A stretch of DNA of 64,000 nucleotides from Pseudomonas aegrilactucae (GCF_019168305.1 NZ_JAHTBI010000080.1:1-64000); one strand, 5' to 3'. Positions 50,715 through 62,050 are shown, counted from the first letter of the stretch. The notes: generated by a model from the letters alone, not told the origin. Translations and numbers: made by a program.

Positions 50715-52320
50715 CGCCGTGCCCCTGTGCAGGCTGGCGCGGCCAGCTCAGGCTGAAACAGGCGCCGCCCAGGCGTTCGCTCTGGCCGATCAGGGCGCGC
50801 CCGGCATGCCAGTAGATGATCCGCCGCACGATCGACAACCCCAGGCCGTGACCGCCCGAGGCACGGGTGCGGCTGTCATCGAGCCGGGTGAACGGCGTGA
50901 AGATACGGTCCCAGGCCGCTTGCGGCACGCCGGGGCCGTCGTCCTCGACATCGATGCGACAGCGCTGGGTGCCCAACTGATAGCTCAGGCTGACCTGCGA
51001 TTCGGCATGGCGCATGGCGTTGCTCACCAGGTTCTGCAGGGCGCGGTGCAGGTAACGCGGCTCGGCCTCCACCCAGGCCCCCTGCTCACCGACCTGGCAC
51101 GGCCCGCGCAGCACGCGCACCTCGCGGCGCAGCGGCGCCAGCTCGGCGATCACCTGGTCGAGCAAGGCATCCAGGTCGACGCGCTGGAAATTCAGCGCCG
51201 GCGCGCCTTGCTCCAGGCGCGCATAGGTGAGCATCTCGTCCACCAGCCGGTCGAGGTCCTGGATATCGTTGTCCATGCCCAGCAGGTATTTTTCACGGGC
51301 CTGTTCGCTGCTGGCGCTTTCGATCATCTCCAGCCCGAAGCGCAGGCGCGCCACCGGCGTGCGCAGCTCATGGGACACCGCCCGCACCAGCTCGCGCTGC
51401 ATGGTCAAGGATTGCTGAAGGTGCTCGGCCATATGGTTGAAGGCCGCCGCCAGGCGCCCTACCGAGTCGGCGTCATCGGCCGCCACGCGCACCTCCAGGC
51501 TGCCCTGGGCGATCTGCGTGGCCGCCACCTCCAGCCCCGACAGGCGCCGCTCCAGCTGGCGCACCAGCAGGTACACGATCAGGCCGATCAGGCACAGCCC
51601 CAGCGCGGCGATCAACACCAGCAACTGCGGCGGGTAAGGGTTCATCTGGTACAGCGGGCCGATTTCCAGCACCCAGGGCGTGGCGACCATGCCGGCAAAC
51701 ACACGAATCGAATCACCGTCCTTGCCCAGTGCCATCACCGTGTCGCCCTCGTCGACCCGGCGGCGCTGGTCATCGTCCATGTCGGTCTGGTCGAGGCTGA
51801 GCAGGCGCAGGTCGAACCCGAAGCCCTTGCTCTGCTTGAGTTCGGCCAGGCGCCGCGGCTGCTCGCCGACCGGGTAACGCACCAGCTCGTCGGCCAGCAG
51901 ATAGATGGTGGCGCGGGCCAGTTGCTCGCTGATCTGCTGCACCTCGCCGGTCAGCAGCAGGTTGTGCCCGCGGACCTGGCGCAGTACCCGCGCCGCATGC
52001 GGCCCGGTGCGTTCTACCAGCACCTGGCCACGTTGCAGGCGGGTACGCTGGCCGCCCTCAAGGCCGGCCTGCTCGACCGGCTCCAGCGCCAGCGGAATCC
52101 CCAGCAGGCGCTCCCACATCGCCAGGGCGCGGGTACGCTCCACCTCGCTCATGGGTGCCAGGTTGTCGGCCATCAGGGTAAAGGTGCCGTGGGCCAGGCG
52201 TTCGCGGTATTGCTCGGCGCGCACCTCGTTGAGCAGGTGCAGGCTGAGCACCCCGAGTACCGCCACCAGCACCAGGGCGGCAAGCATGCCGCCATAGATA
52301 CGCAGGAAGATCGAGTTCAT
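50695..52320 (-). CDS. Sensor histidine kinase (RstB-like)
   Basis: This is a 541-aa membrane kinase. TM1 (about 8-28) and TM2 (about 233-255) flank a large sensor domain. A HAMP segment follows, and the His box RELVRAVSHELRTPVARLRFG is near residue 320. The ATPase core has NLVSNAMRHA, VEDDGPGVPQAAWDRIF and GGHGLGLSIVRRI. It overlaps its response regulator by four bases, matching the RstA/RstB arrangement; the signal is unknown. The stop lies inside the start of the FhuF-like gene. Confidence 0.9.
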   Translation of the reverse strand: MNSIFLRIYGGMLAALVLVAVLGVLSLHLLNEVRAEQYRERLAHGTFTLMADNLAPMSEVERTRALAMWERLLGIPLALEPVEQAGLEGGQRTRLQRGQVLVERTGPHAARVLRQVRGHNLLLTGEVQQISEQLARATIYLLADELVRYPVGEQPRRLAELKQSKGFGFDLRLLSLDQTDMDDDQRRRVDEGDTVMALGKDGDSIRVFAGMVATPWVLEIGPLYQMNPYPPQLLVLIAALGLCLIGLIVYLLVRQLERRLSGLEVAATQIAQGSLEVRVAADDADSVGRLAAAFNHMAEHLQQSLTMQRELVRAVSHELRTPVARLRFGLEMIESASSEQAREKYLLGMDNDIQDLDRLVDEMLTYARLEQGAPALNFQRVDLDALLDQVIAELAPLRREVRVLRGPCQVGEQGAWVEAEPRYLHRALQNLVSNAMRHAESQVSLSYQLGTQRCRIDVEDDGPGVPQAAWDRIFTPFTRLDDSRTRASGGHGLGLSIVRRIIYWHAGRALIGQSERLGGACFSLSWPRQPAQGHGDDTDAG

Positions 52321-53042
52321 TCCGCCTGGCCCAGGGCGACGGCGGCTTCGGCGACGAACAGGTAGCCCTTGCTGCGCACCGTCTTGATCATGCGCGGGTG
52401 GATCGGGTCGTCGCCGATCTTGGGGCGGATACGCGAAATGCGCACGTCGATGGAGCGGTCCTGGCCGTCGTAGCCCACGCCGCGCAGGGAAGTGAAGATC
52501 TCCTCGCGCGACAGGATGCGCCCGGCGTTACTCACCAGCAGCCATAAAAGGTCGAACTCGGCACTGGTCAGCTCGATACCGGCGCTGCCCAGCCAGGCTT
52601 CGCGCAGCGTGTTGTCGACGCGCAACGGGCCGAACTGCAGGCTCTGGCGCTCGGCGCCCGGTGCGGGTGCCTCGCTGCGGCGCAGCAACGCGTTGATGCG
52701 CGCCAGCAACAGGCGCGGACGCACCGGCTTGCACACATAGTCGTCGGCGCCCAGGTCCAGCCCCTGCACCTGATCCAGCTCGTCGCTGCGCGCGGTCAGC
52801 ATGAGGATCACCCCGGGGTACTGCGCGCGCACCTTGCGGCAGATGCTCAGGCCATCCTCGCCAGGCAGCATCAGGTCGAGGATCACCAGCGCCGGCTGCT
52901 CGGCGATGATGCGCGCCGCCGCCCTGGCACCGTCGCCCTCCACCGCCACCTCGAAGCCGTTGGCCTGCAGGTAGTCACGGGTCAGCTCGGCTAGACGCTC
53001 ATCATCCTCGACGATCAACACCTGACTGCTGGACGGCTCCAC
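52317..53042 (-). CDS. OmpR-family response regulator (RstA-like)
   Basis: This 241-aa regulator starts at a GTG (GAGG upstream); the longer open frame into the leader lacks a ribosome site. The receiver domain has LIVEDDERLAELTRDYL, phospho-Asp in VILDLMLPGEDG and Lys in YVCKPVRPR. The winged helix has LTSAEFDLLWLLVSNAGRILSREEIF and DRSIDVRISRIRPKI. It is coupled to the kinase gene by a four-base overlap. Confidence 0.92.
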   Translation of the reverse strand: MEPSSSQVLIVEDDERLAELTRDYLQANGFEVAVEGDGARAAARIIAEQPALVILDLMLPGEDGLSICRKVRAQYPGVILMLTARSDELDQVQGLDLGADDYVCKPVRPRLLLARINALLRRSEAPAPGAERQSLQFGPLRVDNTLREAWLGSAGIELTSAEFDLLWLLVSNAGRILSREEIFTSLRGVGYDGQDRSIDVRISRIRPKIGDDPIHPRMIKTVRSKGYLFVAEAAVALGQAE

Positions 53043-53306
53043 GGGGCACCTCGCTGGGCTTTTTATAATGTGGGGGCAGCCCTTCGACAAAGGGCAACAT
53101 GGGCCCGCGATACTACCACTGCCAGGCGCCGGAAAAAGCCGCGCCAATTCGGCTGGACAAGTGCGTTTTTTGTGATAGGGTTCGCGCCCTTAAAAATGCC
53201 CCTGCGACGTGCTGACCGGGCAAAAAAAAGAGTGACCAACGGTGGAATGGCGGTGAGACGCGGCCTACAAGGCTTTGCCCCAAATCACTCACAATCTACA
53301 CACATG

Positions 53307-53315
53307 TTATCCACA
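53307..53315. promoter_or_regulatory. DnaA box upstream of nrdA
   Basis: TTATCCACA matches the TTATNCACA consensus exactly, about 450 bases before the nrdA start. DnaA is known to regulate nrdAB in E. coli. Confidence 0.7.
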
Positions 53316-53342
53316 GGGGGCTGCCTTGCAATACCCCCGATA

Positions 53343-53387
53343 CCGCATTATCTTGTATCCCCAGCGCGACAAAACACTACATGTTGG
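53343..53387. promoter_or_regulatory. Paired NrdR boxes of nrdA
   Basis: Two elements resembling ACACTATATCTTGT lie exactly 31 bases apart (start to start): CCGCATTATCTTGT at 53343-53356 (10/14, right half perfect) and ACACTACATGTTGG at 53374-53387. This spacing, three DNA turns, is the known NrdR arrangement in proteobacterial nrd promoters. Confidence 0.75.
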
Positions 53388-53768
53388 GTTTTGACGAAAA
53401 AACCCAAGCACAAGTCGAGCAAACAACTCAAGCCTTGCACAACGCTTTTTTTGCTTGAACTTTGATCCAGATTCGCAGCCAAACCGCTCCTGCGGAGGCG
53501 ACCGATGCAAACCCGCCACGGGTCTTGTTTCGGGTACGGGTGTTGCAGGTTCAACCCCGTCAGCAACCGTTTTTGGGCCGCGGCCCAGGACCTTTGACTT
53601 CGGCCAGGGAGCGGCAAGCGATTGCCCCTTTTTCCTGATCTGTCCGAAGCCGGTACACCCTGCCCAGCCAGGCGCGTGATGCGTTGGCGGGCCAGTGCTC
53701 GAGCTTTCGGACGGAACGGTGGATGCCCACAAGGCATCTGAACAAACATAGAGAACGTGGAGACACCC

Positions 53769-56648
<2,880 letters not shown>

Positions 56649-56666
56649 GGCCTGATGGCGCCGCTC

Positions 56667-56720
56667 CCCTGTGGGAGCTGGCTTGCCAGCGAAGGGGCCG
56701 GTGAAACCACCGGCCCTTTT
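56667..56720 (+). terminator. nrdA terminator with a single REP unit
   Basis: A single CCCCTGTGGGAGCTGGCTTG REP unit (56667-56697) runs into a GGGCCGGTG/CACCGGCCC stem with an AAAC loop and a short T-run (56695-56720). The REP unit is alone here, unlike the six inverted pairs elsewhere. Confidence 0.85.
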
Positions 56721-56877
56721 GCACAATCCCCGGGTCGGGCTACCCCGACCTCCCCGAGGGGCTGAGCCCCCGGAAGCATTCCAAGATTTTGCGTGCACAG
56801 CAGTACCCTAACCGCGAGCAGCGCAACCAAGATCCAACCGGCCATACTCTTTATGGCCCTCAAGCAGGAGACCCATC

Positions 56878-58125
56878 ATGCTGAGCTGGGACGAATTCGA
56901 AAACGAAGACGGCGAAGTCGCCGCCAAAGGTCAAACCGCCTCTCAAGCGGCTGAAGCGGGCATCGACAAGCTCGACAGCGCTGGCGGTGTTGCCGCGCAG
57001 GAAGCCCGTGTAGTGACCGCTGCCGACTCCGACGCGGTCAAGCGCGCCAAGGCGGCCCTGGACGACCTCGACATCGCCGAAGGCCTGGCCGAGCTGGAAG
57101 GCTCTGCTGCCCGTGTAGCGGTTGACGAAAAGCGCATGATCAACTGCCGCGCCGACCTCAACCAGCTGGTCCCGTTCAAGTACGACTGGGCCTGGCAGAA
57201 GTACCTGGATGGCTGTGCCAACCACTGGATGCCGCAAGAGGTCAACATGACCGCGGACATCGCCCTGTGGAAGACCCCGGAAGGCCTGACCGACGACGAG
57301 CGTCGCATCGTCATGCGCAACCTGGGCTTCTTCTCCACCGCCGACTCGCTGGTTGCCAACAACCTGGCGCTGGCCGTGTACCGCCTGATCACCAACCCGG
57401 AGTGTCGCCAGTACATCCTGCGCCAGGCGTTCGAAGAGGCGATCCACACCCACGCGTACCAGTACTGCATCGAATCGCTGGGCATGGATGAAGGCGAGAT
57501 CTTCAACATGTACCACGAGATCCCTTCGGTCGCGAAAAAGGCCGCCTGGGGCCTGCGCTACACCCGTGCCATCTCGGACCCGGAGTTCGACACCGGCACC
57601 GTCGAGACCGACAAGGAGCTGCTGCGCAACCTGATCGCCTACTACTGCGTACTGGAAGGCATCTTCTTCTACTGCGGCTTCACCCAGATCCTGTCGATGG
57701 GCCGTCGCAACAAGATGACCGGCGTTGCCGAGCAGTTCCAGTACATCCTGCGTGACGAGTCGATGCACCTGAACTTCGGTATCGACGTGATCAACCAGAT
57801 CAAGATCGAAAACCCGCACCTGTGGGATGCCGAGATGAAGGAAGAGGCCTCGCAGATGATCCTGCAGGGTACCCAGCTGGAGATCGAATACGCCCGTGAC
57901 ACCATGCCGCGCGGCGTGCTGGGCATGAACGCGGCGATGATGGAGGACTACCTCAAGTTCATCGCCAACCGTCGCCTGTCGCAGATCGGCCTGAAGGAAG
58001 AGTACCCAGGTACCACCAACCCGTTCCCATGGATGAGCGAGATCATGGACTTGAAGAAAGAGAAGAACTTCTTCGAGACGCGGGTTATTGAATACCAGAC
58101 GGGCGGGGCGTTGAGCTGGGATTGA
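56878..58125 (+). CDS. nrdB: Ribonucleoside-diphosphate reductase, beta subunit (class Ia)
   Basis: This 415-aa radical-generating diiron subunit pairs with nrdA. The first about 70 residues are a charged extension not found in E. coli NrdB. The diiron ligands are spread over NMTADIALWK (Asp), the segment RQAFEEAIHTHAYQY (Glu pair and His) and RDESMHLNFGIDV (Glu, His). The C-terminus ends in GGALSWD, the R1-binding tail. It lies 229 bases after nrdA, with its own AGGAG. Confidence 0.96.
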   Translation: MLSWDEFENEDGEVAAKGQTASQAAEAGIDKLDSAGGVAAQEARVVTAADSDAVKRAKAALDDLDIAEGLAELEGSAARVAVDEKRMINCRADLNQLVPFKYDWAWQKYLDGCANHWMPQEVNMTADIALWKTPEGLTDDERRIVMRNLGFFSTADSLVANNLALAVYRLITNPECRQYILRQAFEEAIHTHAYQYCIESLGMDEGEIFNMYHEIPSVAKKAAWGLRYTRAISDPEFDTGTVETDKELLRNLIAYYCVLEGIFFYCGFTQILSMGRRNKMTGVAEQFQYILRDESMHLNFGIDVINQIKIENPHLWDAEMKEEASQMILQGTQLEIEYARDTMPRGVLGMNAAMMEDYLKFIANRRLSQIGLKEEYPGTTNPFPWMSEIMDLKKEKNFFETRVIEYQTGGALSWD

Positions 58126-58150
58126 TGTCCCGGTTTTATGCTGCGAAAGG

Positions 58151-58175
58151 AGGCTGCCGGAAGGCAGCCTTTTTT
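58151..58175 (+). terminator. Terminator of nrdB
   Basis: AGGCTGCC pairs with GGCAGCCT around a GGAA loop and is followed by six T. Confidence 0.92.
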
Positions 58176-58265
58176 ATGCCCGACTTTTTCTCAGGCGTTG
58201 AAGTTTTGCTTACCTTGCGGGTTATCTCTCCCTGCGCGATGGATCAGAGCCGTTTTCGTGCTTCT

Positions 58266-58385
58266 TTAGCGATTTTCCAGCCAAAGCAGATCCTTCAACA
58301 TCACTGGCCAGTCAGCAAATACCTGCTCAGCCGTGGGGCTGCGCAGGCGGTTCTGGGTACACACGAACAGTACGTGCAGGGTCAT
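58266..58385 (-). pseudogene. Remnant of a low-molecular-weight protein-tyrosine phosphatase
   Basis: Only 39 residues are open. The first 24 read as the family start, with the phosphate loop seen as VLFVCTQNRLRSPTAEQVFA (C-x5-R-S). After FADWP the sequence loses all similarity and ends in TAA, so about 70 residues of the usual roughly 110 are missing. It looks like a decayed gene between nrdB and the yecA-like gene. A short functional peptide is unlikely. Confidence 0.65.
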
Positions 58386-58465
58386 CGATAACCTGTGATT
58401 GCAACGGGATTGGTGCTGCCCTGCAGCCCTTAGCCGGCCTTGCCGGCGAAAAGGGTCGCTGAAGA

Positions 58466-59035
58466 TCAAGCGCGCTGCGAATCGAAAAACCCATACAACG
58501 CCCGCAAACCGATCACGATCGCCTCGATCGAGGCGTCATGCTGCTGCGGCTGCAAGGCTTCGACCTGGTCGATGTTGTCCTCCAGCCCATGCAGCGCGAT
58601 CGCCTCCAGGTGCGCCGCCTGCACGGGCGGCAACGCCGGCCAACGCGCTACCTGCACGCCACGCAGGTAGCCGAAGCACCATTCATCGACCACCATCTGC
58701 GGCTCAGGCTCGGACTCATCTTCAAGAAACAACGGTTCGAAGTCATCACACGCTTCGCTCAACTCGCCCGCCACGTTGTTCATGTAACGCATCAACAACG
58801 CCGAGAAGGCCTCGGCCTCGGCTTCGGCCGACTTCTTGAAGCGTGGCTCGCGGCCACCGGTCACCTCGAGCAACCATTCGTTAGGCGTGAGCCGCACCGG
58901 TGAACTGGCCAGCGCCACCAGAAAGCCATCCAGCTCGGACAGCGTCAGGATGGCTTCACCATTGCCGTACTTGAGCAGAAAACCATCAAGCCGGTTCATT
59001 TCCTTATCATTCAAAGGCTGTAAAAACGCAGTCAT
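58466..59035 (-). CDS. YecA/YgfB (UPF0149) family protein
   Basis: This 189-aa acidic helical protein belongs to the UPF0149 family. Hallmarks are LDGFLVALASSPVRLTPNEWL near residue 36, DEWCFGYLRGVQVARWPAL near residue 117, and a conserved Asp/Glu-rich middle. The C-terminal SEC-C zinc motif of some YecA proteins is absent here. The start at 59035 is the clear family start. It is the last gene of core-like composition before the accessory region. Confidence 0.88.
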   Translation of the reverse strand: MTAFLQPLNDKEMNRLDGFLLKYGNGEAILTLSELDGFLVALASSPVRLTPNEWLLEVTGGREPRFKKSAEAEAEAFSALLMRYMNNVAGELSEACDDFEPLFLEDESEPEPQMVVDEWCFGYLRGVQVARWPALPPVQAAHLEAIALHGLEDNIDQVEALQPQQHDASIEAIVIGLRALYGFFDSQRA

Positions 59036-59141
59036 GGCAAAGCCTCAAGGCGAAATCCTGCAACAACACCCTTATTTTTCAGCGAGAACCGAACAAATTT
59101 CAAGTTTTCCGAATTCTCGCACCAAATAAGCGCATGAAATG

Positions 59142-59182
59142 AAAAAAGCCACCTGAACCGCAAAGGCCAAGGTGGCTTTTTC
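59142..59182. terminator. Terminator near the boundary of the accessory region
   Basis: AAAAAAGCCACCT pairs with AGGTGGCTTTTT around a 15-base loop. It stops the XRE gene on the minus strand and can also insulate the yecA side; it sits where GC content begins to fall. Confidence 0.8.
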
Positions 59183-59200
59183 GTATAAGCCGAAGAACGG

Positions 59201-59479
59201 CTAAACCCCTACCCGCTTCAGCGCTCTGATTTCATCCCGGATTTTTGCCAGAAGCTCGTCCACATCGCCCTCCTGACCGACCTGCATCAAGACAATCAGG
59301 GTCGCAGGATTCACTCCTAGTCGCTCCGCAAATTCTTCCATTTTTTCGATCGTTGGACTGCGAATGCCACGCTCAATTGTGGAAACGAAGGATTGGCTCG
59401 CCCCCAGCTGCTCTTGTGCGATCTCCTTTCGTACCCGCACCTCCTTAAGCGCGGAGCCAAAAGCCAACTTGCGTTCCAT
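59201..59479 (-). CDS. XRE-family (HTH) transcriptional regulator
   Basis: This 92-aa helix-turn-helix protein starts at the ATG at 59479; a longer frame begins at a TTG at 59524 inside the promoter. Residues about 5-60 are the HTH: FGSALKEVRVRKEIAQEQLGASQSFVSTIERGIRSPTIEKMEEFAERLGV. The C-terminal part is a short Leu/Asp-rich helix that could dimerise. A perfect palindrome lies 49 bases before its start. It probably represses itself and the divergent gene, and perhaps the CBASS operon. It is not a CapH-type protein by any visible feature. Confidence 0.88.
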   Translation of the reverse strand: MERKLAFGSALKEVRVRKEIAQEQLGASQSFVSTIERGIRSPTIEKMEEFAERLGVNPATLIVLMQVGQEGDVDELLAKIRDEIRALKRVGV

Positions 59480-59528
59480 CTTGTTACCCACAAAAGGAAC
59501 GATAAAGCCCTGATGTGGACTCAAACGC

Positions 59529-59546
59529 TATGCTGCATACAGCATA
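59529..59546. promoter_or_regulatory. Palindromic operator of the XRE protein
   Basis: TATGCTG and CAGCATA form a perfect seven-base inverted repeat with a four-base CATA centre, in the divergent promoter between the XRE gene and the unknown 169-aa gene. Its length suits an XRE dimer. Confidence 0.72.
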
Positions 59547-59621
59547 TATGAGAAAATTCGTTGTACTCCTAAATAATCAGTACGACCCACTCCGTCTCCG
59601 TTTCGATTGAGGTTTCAAGCC

Positions 59622-60131
59622 GTGTTTGTTTCAGATCCCCAGGAAGAGGTCATCACTCTTATAGGCAAGGTTGACCCCAGCCACAAGAGTTGGCCTAGAG
59701 TTGATACTAGCGAAACATTCTTCCAGGTTCATACTAAGCAACAAGGGGACCCCAAGCTCACCTTCGGCGTAATATTGCTGGCGACCCCGCGGGCGCTCCT
59801 GGATTTTCTGGAATGCTGTCAACGGGATGAGCAAATACGAATTGTACAAATTATTATATCAACCCCTCCTCATGCTAACCGGTCTAGGAAATGGCGCACC
59901 GAGGCACTCGCCAAACTTGAGGTAGGCTTCGATGACAACGAAGTACCAAACTCGATCATCTACCACACGATTGACGAAACCTATTATGAGGATCGTGTGT
60001 ACGGAAAGCGTAGAAACCAAGGTCAACCAGCATTAAAAACAGTATACAAAGCGCGCGCAAGACGCTCGCCAACGCAAGAAAAAATTAACAAGCTGCAGCC
60101 ACTCGCTAGCAAAAGCGTTGTCCAATGCTAA
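59622..60131 (+). CDS. Unknown 169-aa protein upstream of the CBASS operon
   Basis: I do not recognise this protein. The GTG at 59622 has GAGG nine bases upstream and is preferred over the TTG at 59607. No signal peptide, membrane helix, HExxH, nuclease or phospholipase motif is visible. It is a mixed alpha/beta protein with a basic C-terminal third (YKARARRSPTQEKINKLQ). It is less GC-rich than the core genes. Its divergent promoter is shared with the XRE gene. It could be an accessory or regulator for the CBASS operon, or an unrelated passenger; I cannot decide. Confidence 0.6.
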   Translation: MFVSDPQEEVITLIGKVDPSHKSWPRVDTSETFFQVHTKQQGDPKLTFGVILLATPRALLDFLECCQRDEQIRIVQIIISTPPHANRSRKWRTEALAKLEVGFDDNEVPNSIIYHTIDETYYEDRVYGKRRNQGQPALKTVYKARARRSPTQEKINKLQPLASKSVVQC

Positions 60132-60796
60132 AACGTACAACGCTTGAAATCATTTTCAGACCTCGCGCTAATTTTGCTCGCGCACGGGCCACGCTCTCCC
60201 CACTAGGCCGTTGAGTTTTTTTCAACATGAGAATCACTTATACAGCATTAAGCAGATCAAGCAGGCAATCCGGGTGCGACATATTAAGTCGCACCACACC
60301 CCTAAAATTCAGTTACAAGTTACGAATTGAAAACACTATATTTTGCTTCAAAAGCAAAATTAGATGAAACGATTCATCAAAGTTTATCTTCTTTGACTTC
60401 CAATTGGATCCATGATCAAATCTGGTCTAGATAGAATATCCACACCCGCTCTTCGGCCTGTGCGGTGAGGATCAAACATTCAGCAAATCGATGTCAAAAA
60501 ATCGCCGTCAATTCGGCAGCAAAAAAAACGGTGCAAGCTCTAGTCTTGGACAACTTTCACCGCGCACTTCTGTGAGCACCCTTAGGGATTTCATCCTACG
60601 GCCGCGCGCATTATTTATCAGCTAAAAATTTACAACCTGCAACCCTACCATCTTCATTGCCGGTACATCTAAAGAGATTGGTTCTGGCAGCGCCGGAGCA
60701 GCAGGAAGCATATGCGTTATACACGCGAAAGAATGGAGCTATTAGACCATTCCAGCGCCTTATGACCTTGGGCCACACTTCTGACGAGACTCGACC
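60132..60796. other. 665-base AT-rich gap with three tight hairpins
   Basis: No open frame of note exists on either strand. Three perfect hairpins occur within about 100 bases: GGTGCGAC/GTCGCACC (60273-60295), ATTTTGCTT/AAGCAAAAT (60340-60360) and GATGAA/TTCATC (60363-60378). The rest, including 60380-60796, is low-complexity AT-rich DNA without a recognised element. An effector gene, which CBASS operons often have at this position, is not present. Confidence 0.55.
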
Positions 60797-62050
60797 ATGA
60801 TTACAAAAGATGAATCAACCAGGCGCAGTAGCTGGGAACGCCTACTTCTGCGCGCTGCTAGCAGCATCTCTTTGACTGCCAGCCAATACAAGGTGATTGA
60901 GGATCGCTACTCACAGCTGCAGAGTATCCTCTCGGCCTCCAAAGACCCTTTGCTTGAGGGTGCGCATATCTTCCCTCAGGGTTCAATGCGCCTTAAGACT
61001 ACGATCAATCCAGTCAAAGATGCCCCCAAAGATCTCGGCACGATCGATGCTGATGCCATCGTCTGGCTACCCAATGCCGGTGATGCAGATGCCGACACGG
61101 TTCTAGCAGCTATAGAACAGCGCTTCCGTGAAGGCAGCCGAGTGCAATCGGATATTGTCCAGCTGCGCCGAGGAATCCGTATCGAGTACGCAGACGAAAA
61201 CCCTGGATTCCACATTGACATCACACCTGCGCGTGCGGTGCAGGGGAATAATGAGAGTAACGGTCAAGGAAAACTTGAAGTACCTGACCGTGTCACAGGC
61301 TGGAAGGCCAGTAGCCCAATCCCGTATGCCGACTGGCTACATAGCGCTTCGGAGCAAAAAATCTCGCTGGAGCTCCTCAAGAGCTTTGTGGCCAATGAGA
61401 GTCGAGCCATGGACTCTGCCACACAAGAGCCCCTTCCCTCGTATCAGGAGTACGACAAGCTCGATCCTTTGCGAGCCACCATCAAACTGCTTAAACGGCA
61501 CCGCGATGAATGGGCAATTGAAACGCGAAATGAGGATTACCGCCCTATTTCTGCCGTGATCACCACCTTGGCAACTCATGCCTACCTCAAGGTGGTAAAA
61601 GAGTCACATCACACTCCACTGACCCCGATCGATGCGATCCTCAAGATTGTGGAAAAAATACCTGAGGAGATCAAAGTCTTTGCTGGGAAGTACTATGTGG
61701 TGAACCCTCGAGATCCCGGTGAAAACTTCGCGGAGAAATGGAATAGGCCTGACGAAGGACACAAATACTGCCAAGCCTTTGACAATTGGCATGCGAGTGC
61801 ATTGGTTGCCTTTATGCTTGGCCTGCAGCCCCACGACAGCGCTGACTCATTCGCCAACGTCATGAGGCGAAGCTTCGGGATCGGCCAGAGTGTGATTACA
61901 GAGGTCAACAACGAAATTCCGGGGCACTGGACGATGGCTGGTCGAAAAGTTGGGACTACCAAAAACATCTTAGCCGCCACTGCAATCTTTGGCAGCTCGA
62001 GCCACGCCACTCCACAAACGAATGTGAAACCAGTTGAACGCCTCGGTTAA
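60797..62050 (+). CDS. CBASS CD-NTase (cyclic oligonucleotide synthase)
   Basis: This 417-aa cGAS/DncV-like nucleotidyltransferase makes a cyclic di- or trinucleotide on phage infection. The active site is readable: GS in FPQGSMRLKTT (G62-S63), the metal-binding pair D84-x-D86 in GTIDADAIVWL, and a third Asp, D141, in FHIDITPARAV. The second half (from about residue 200) is a helical OAS1-C-like domain. The C-terminus is Gly417 (KPVERLG), as required for Cap2 to attach the protein to a target. The clade cannot be assigned by eye. The ribosome site is weak. Confidence 0.9.
   Translation: MITKDESTRRSSWERLLLRAASSISLTASQYKVIEDRYSQLQSILSASKDPLLEGAHIFPQGSMRLKTTINPVKDAPKDLGTIDADAIVWLPNAGDADADTVLAAIEQRFREGSRVQSDIVQLRRGIRIEYADENPGFHIDITPARAVQGNNESNGQGKLEVPDRVTGWKASSPIPYADWLHSASEQKISLELLKSFVANESRAMDSATQEPLPSYQEYDKLDPLRATIKLLKRHRDEWAIETRNEDYRPISAVITTLATHAYLKVVKESHHTPLTPIDAILKIVEKIPEEIKVFAGKYYVVNPRDPGENFAEKWNRPDEGHKYCQAFDNWHASALVAFMLGLQPHDSADSFANVMRRSFGIGQSVITEVNNEIPGHWTMAGRKVGTTKNILAATAIFGSSSHATPQTNVKPVERLG

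Larger units (their letters stand above)
53043..53768 (+). promoter_or_regulatory. Intergenic region and long leader of nrdA
   Basis: This 726-base region has no credible gene. It contains a DnaA box (53307-53315), two NrdR boxes (53343-53356 and 53374-53387), a GGGCCGCGGCCC palindrome (53575-53586) and a GATGCC/GGCATC hairpin (53722-53738). If transcription starts near the NrdR boxes the leader is about 370 bases, longer than usual. Confidence 0.7.

Noticed and set aside
59622..60131. CapP-type peptidase partner of an XRE CapH
   Set aside because: No HExxH or other zinc-protease motif is present in the protein.
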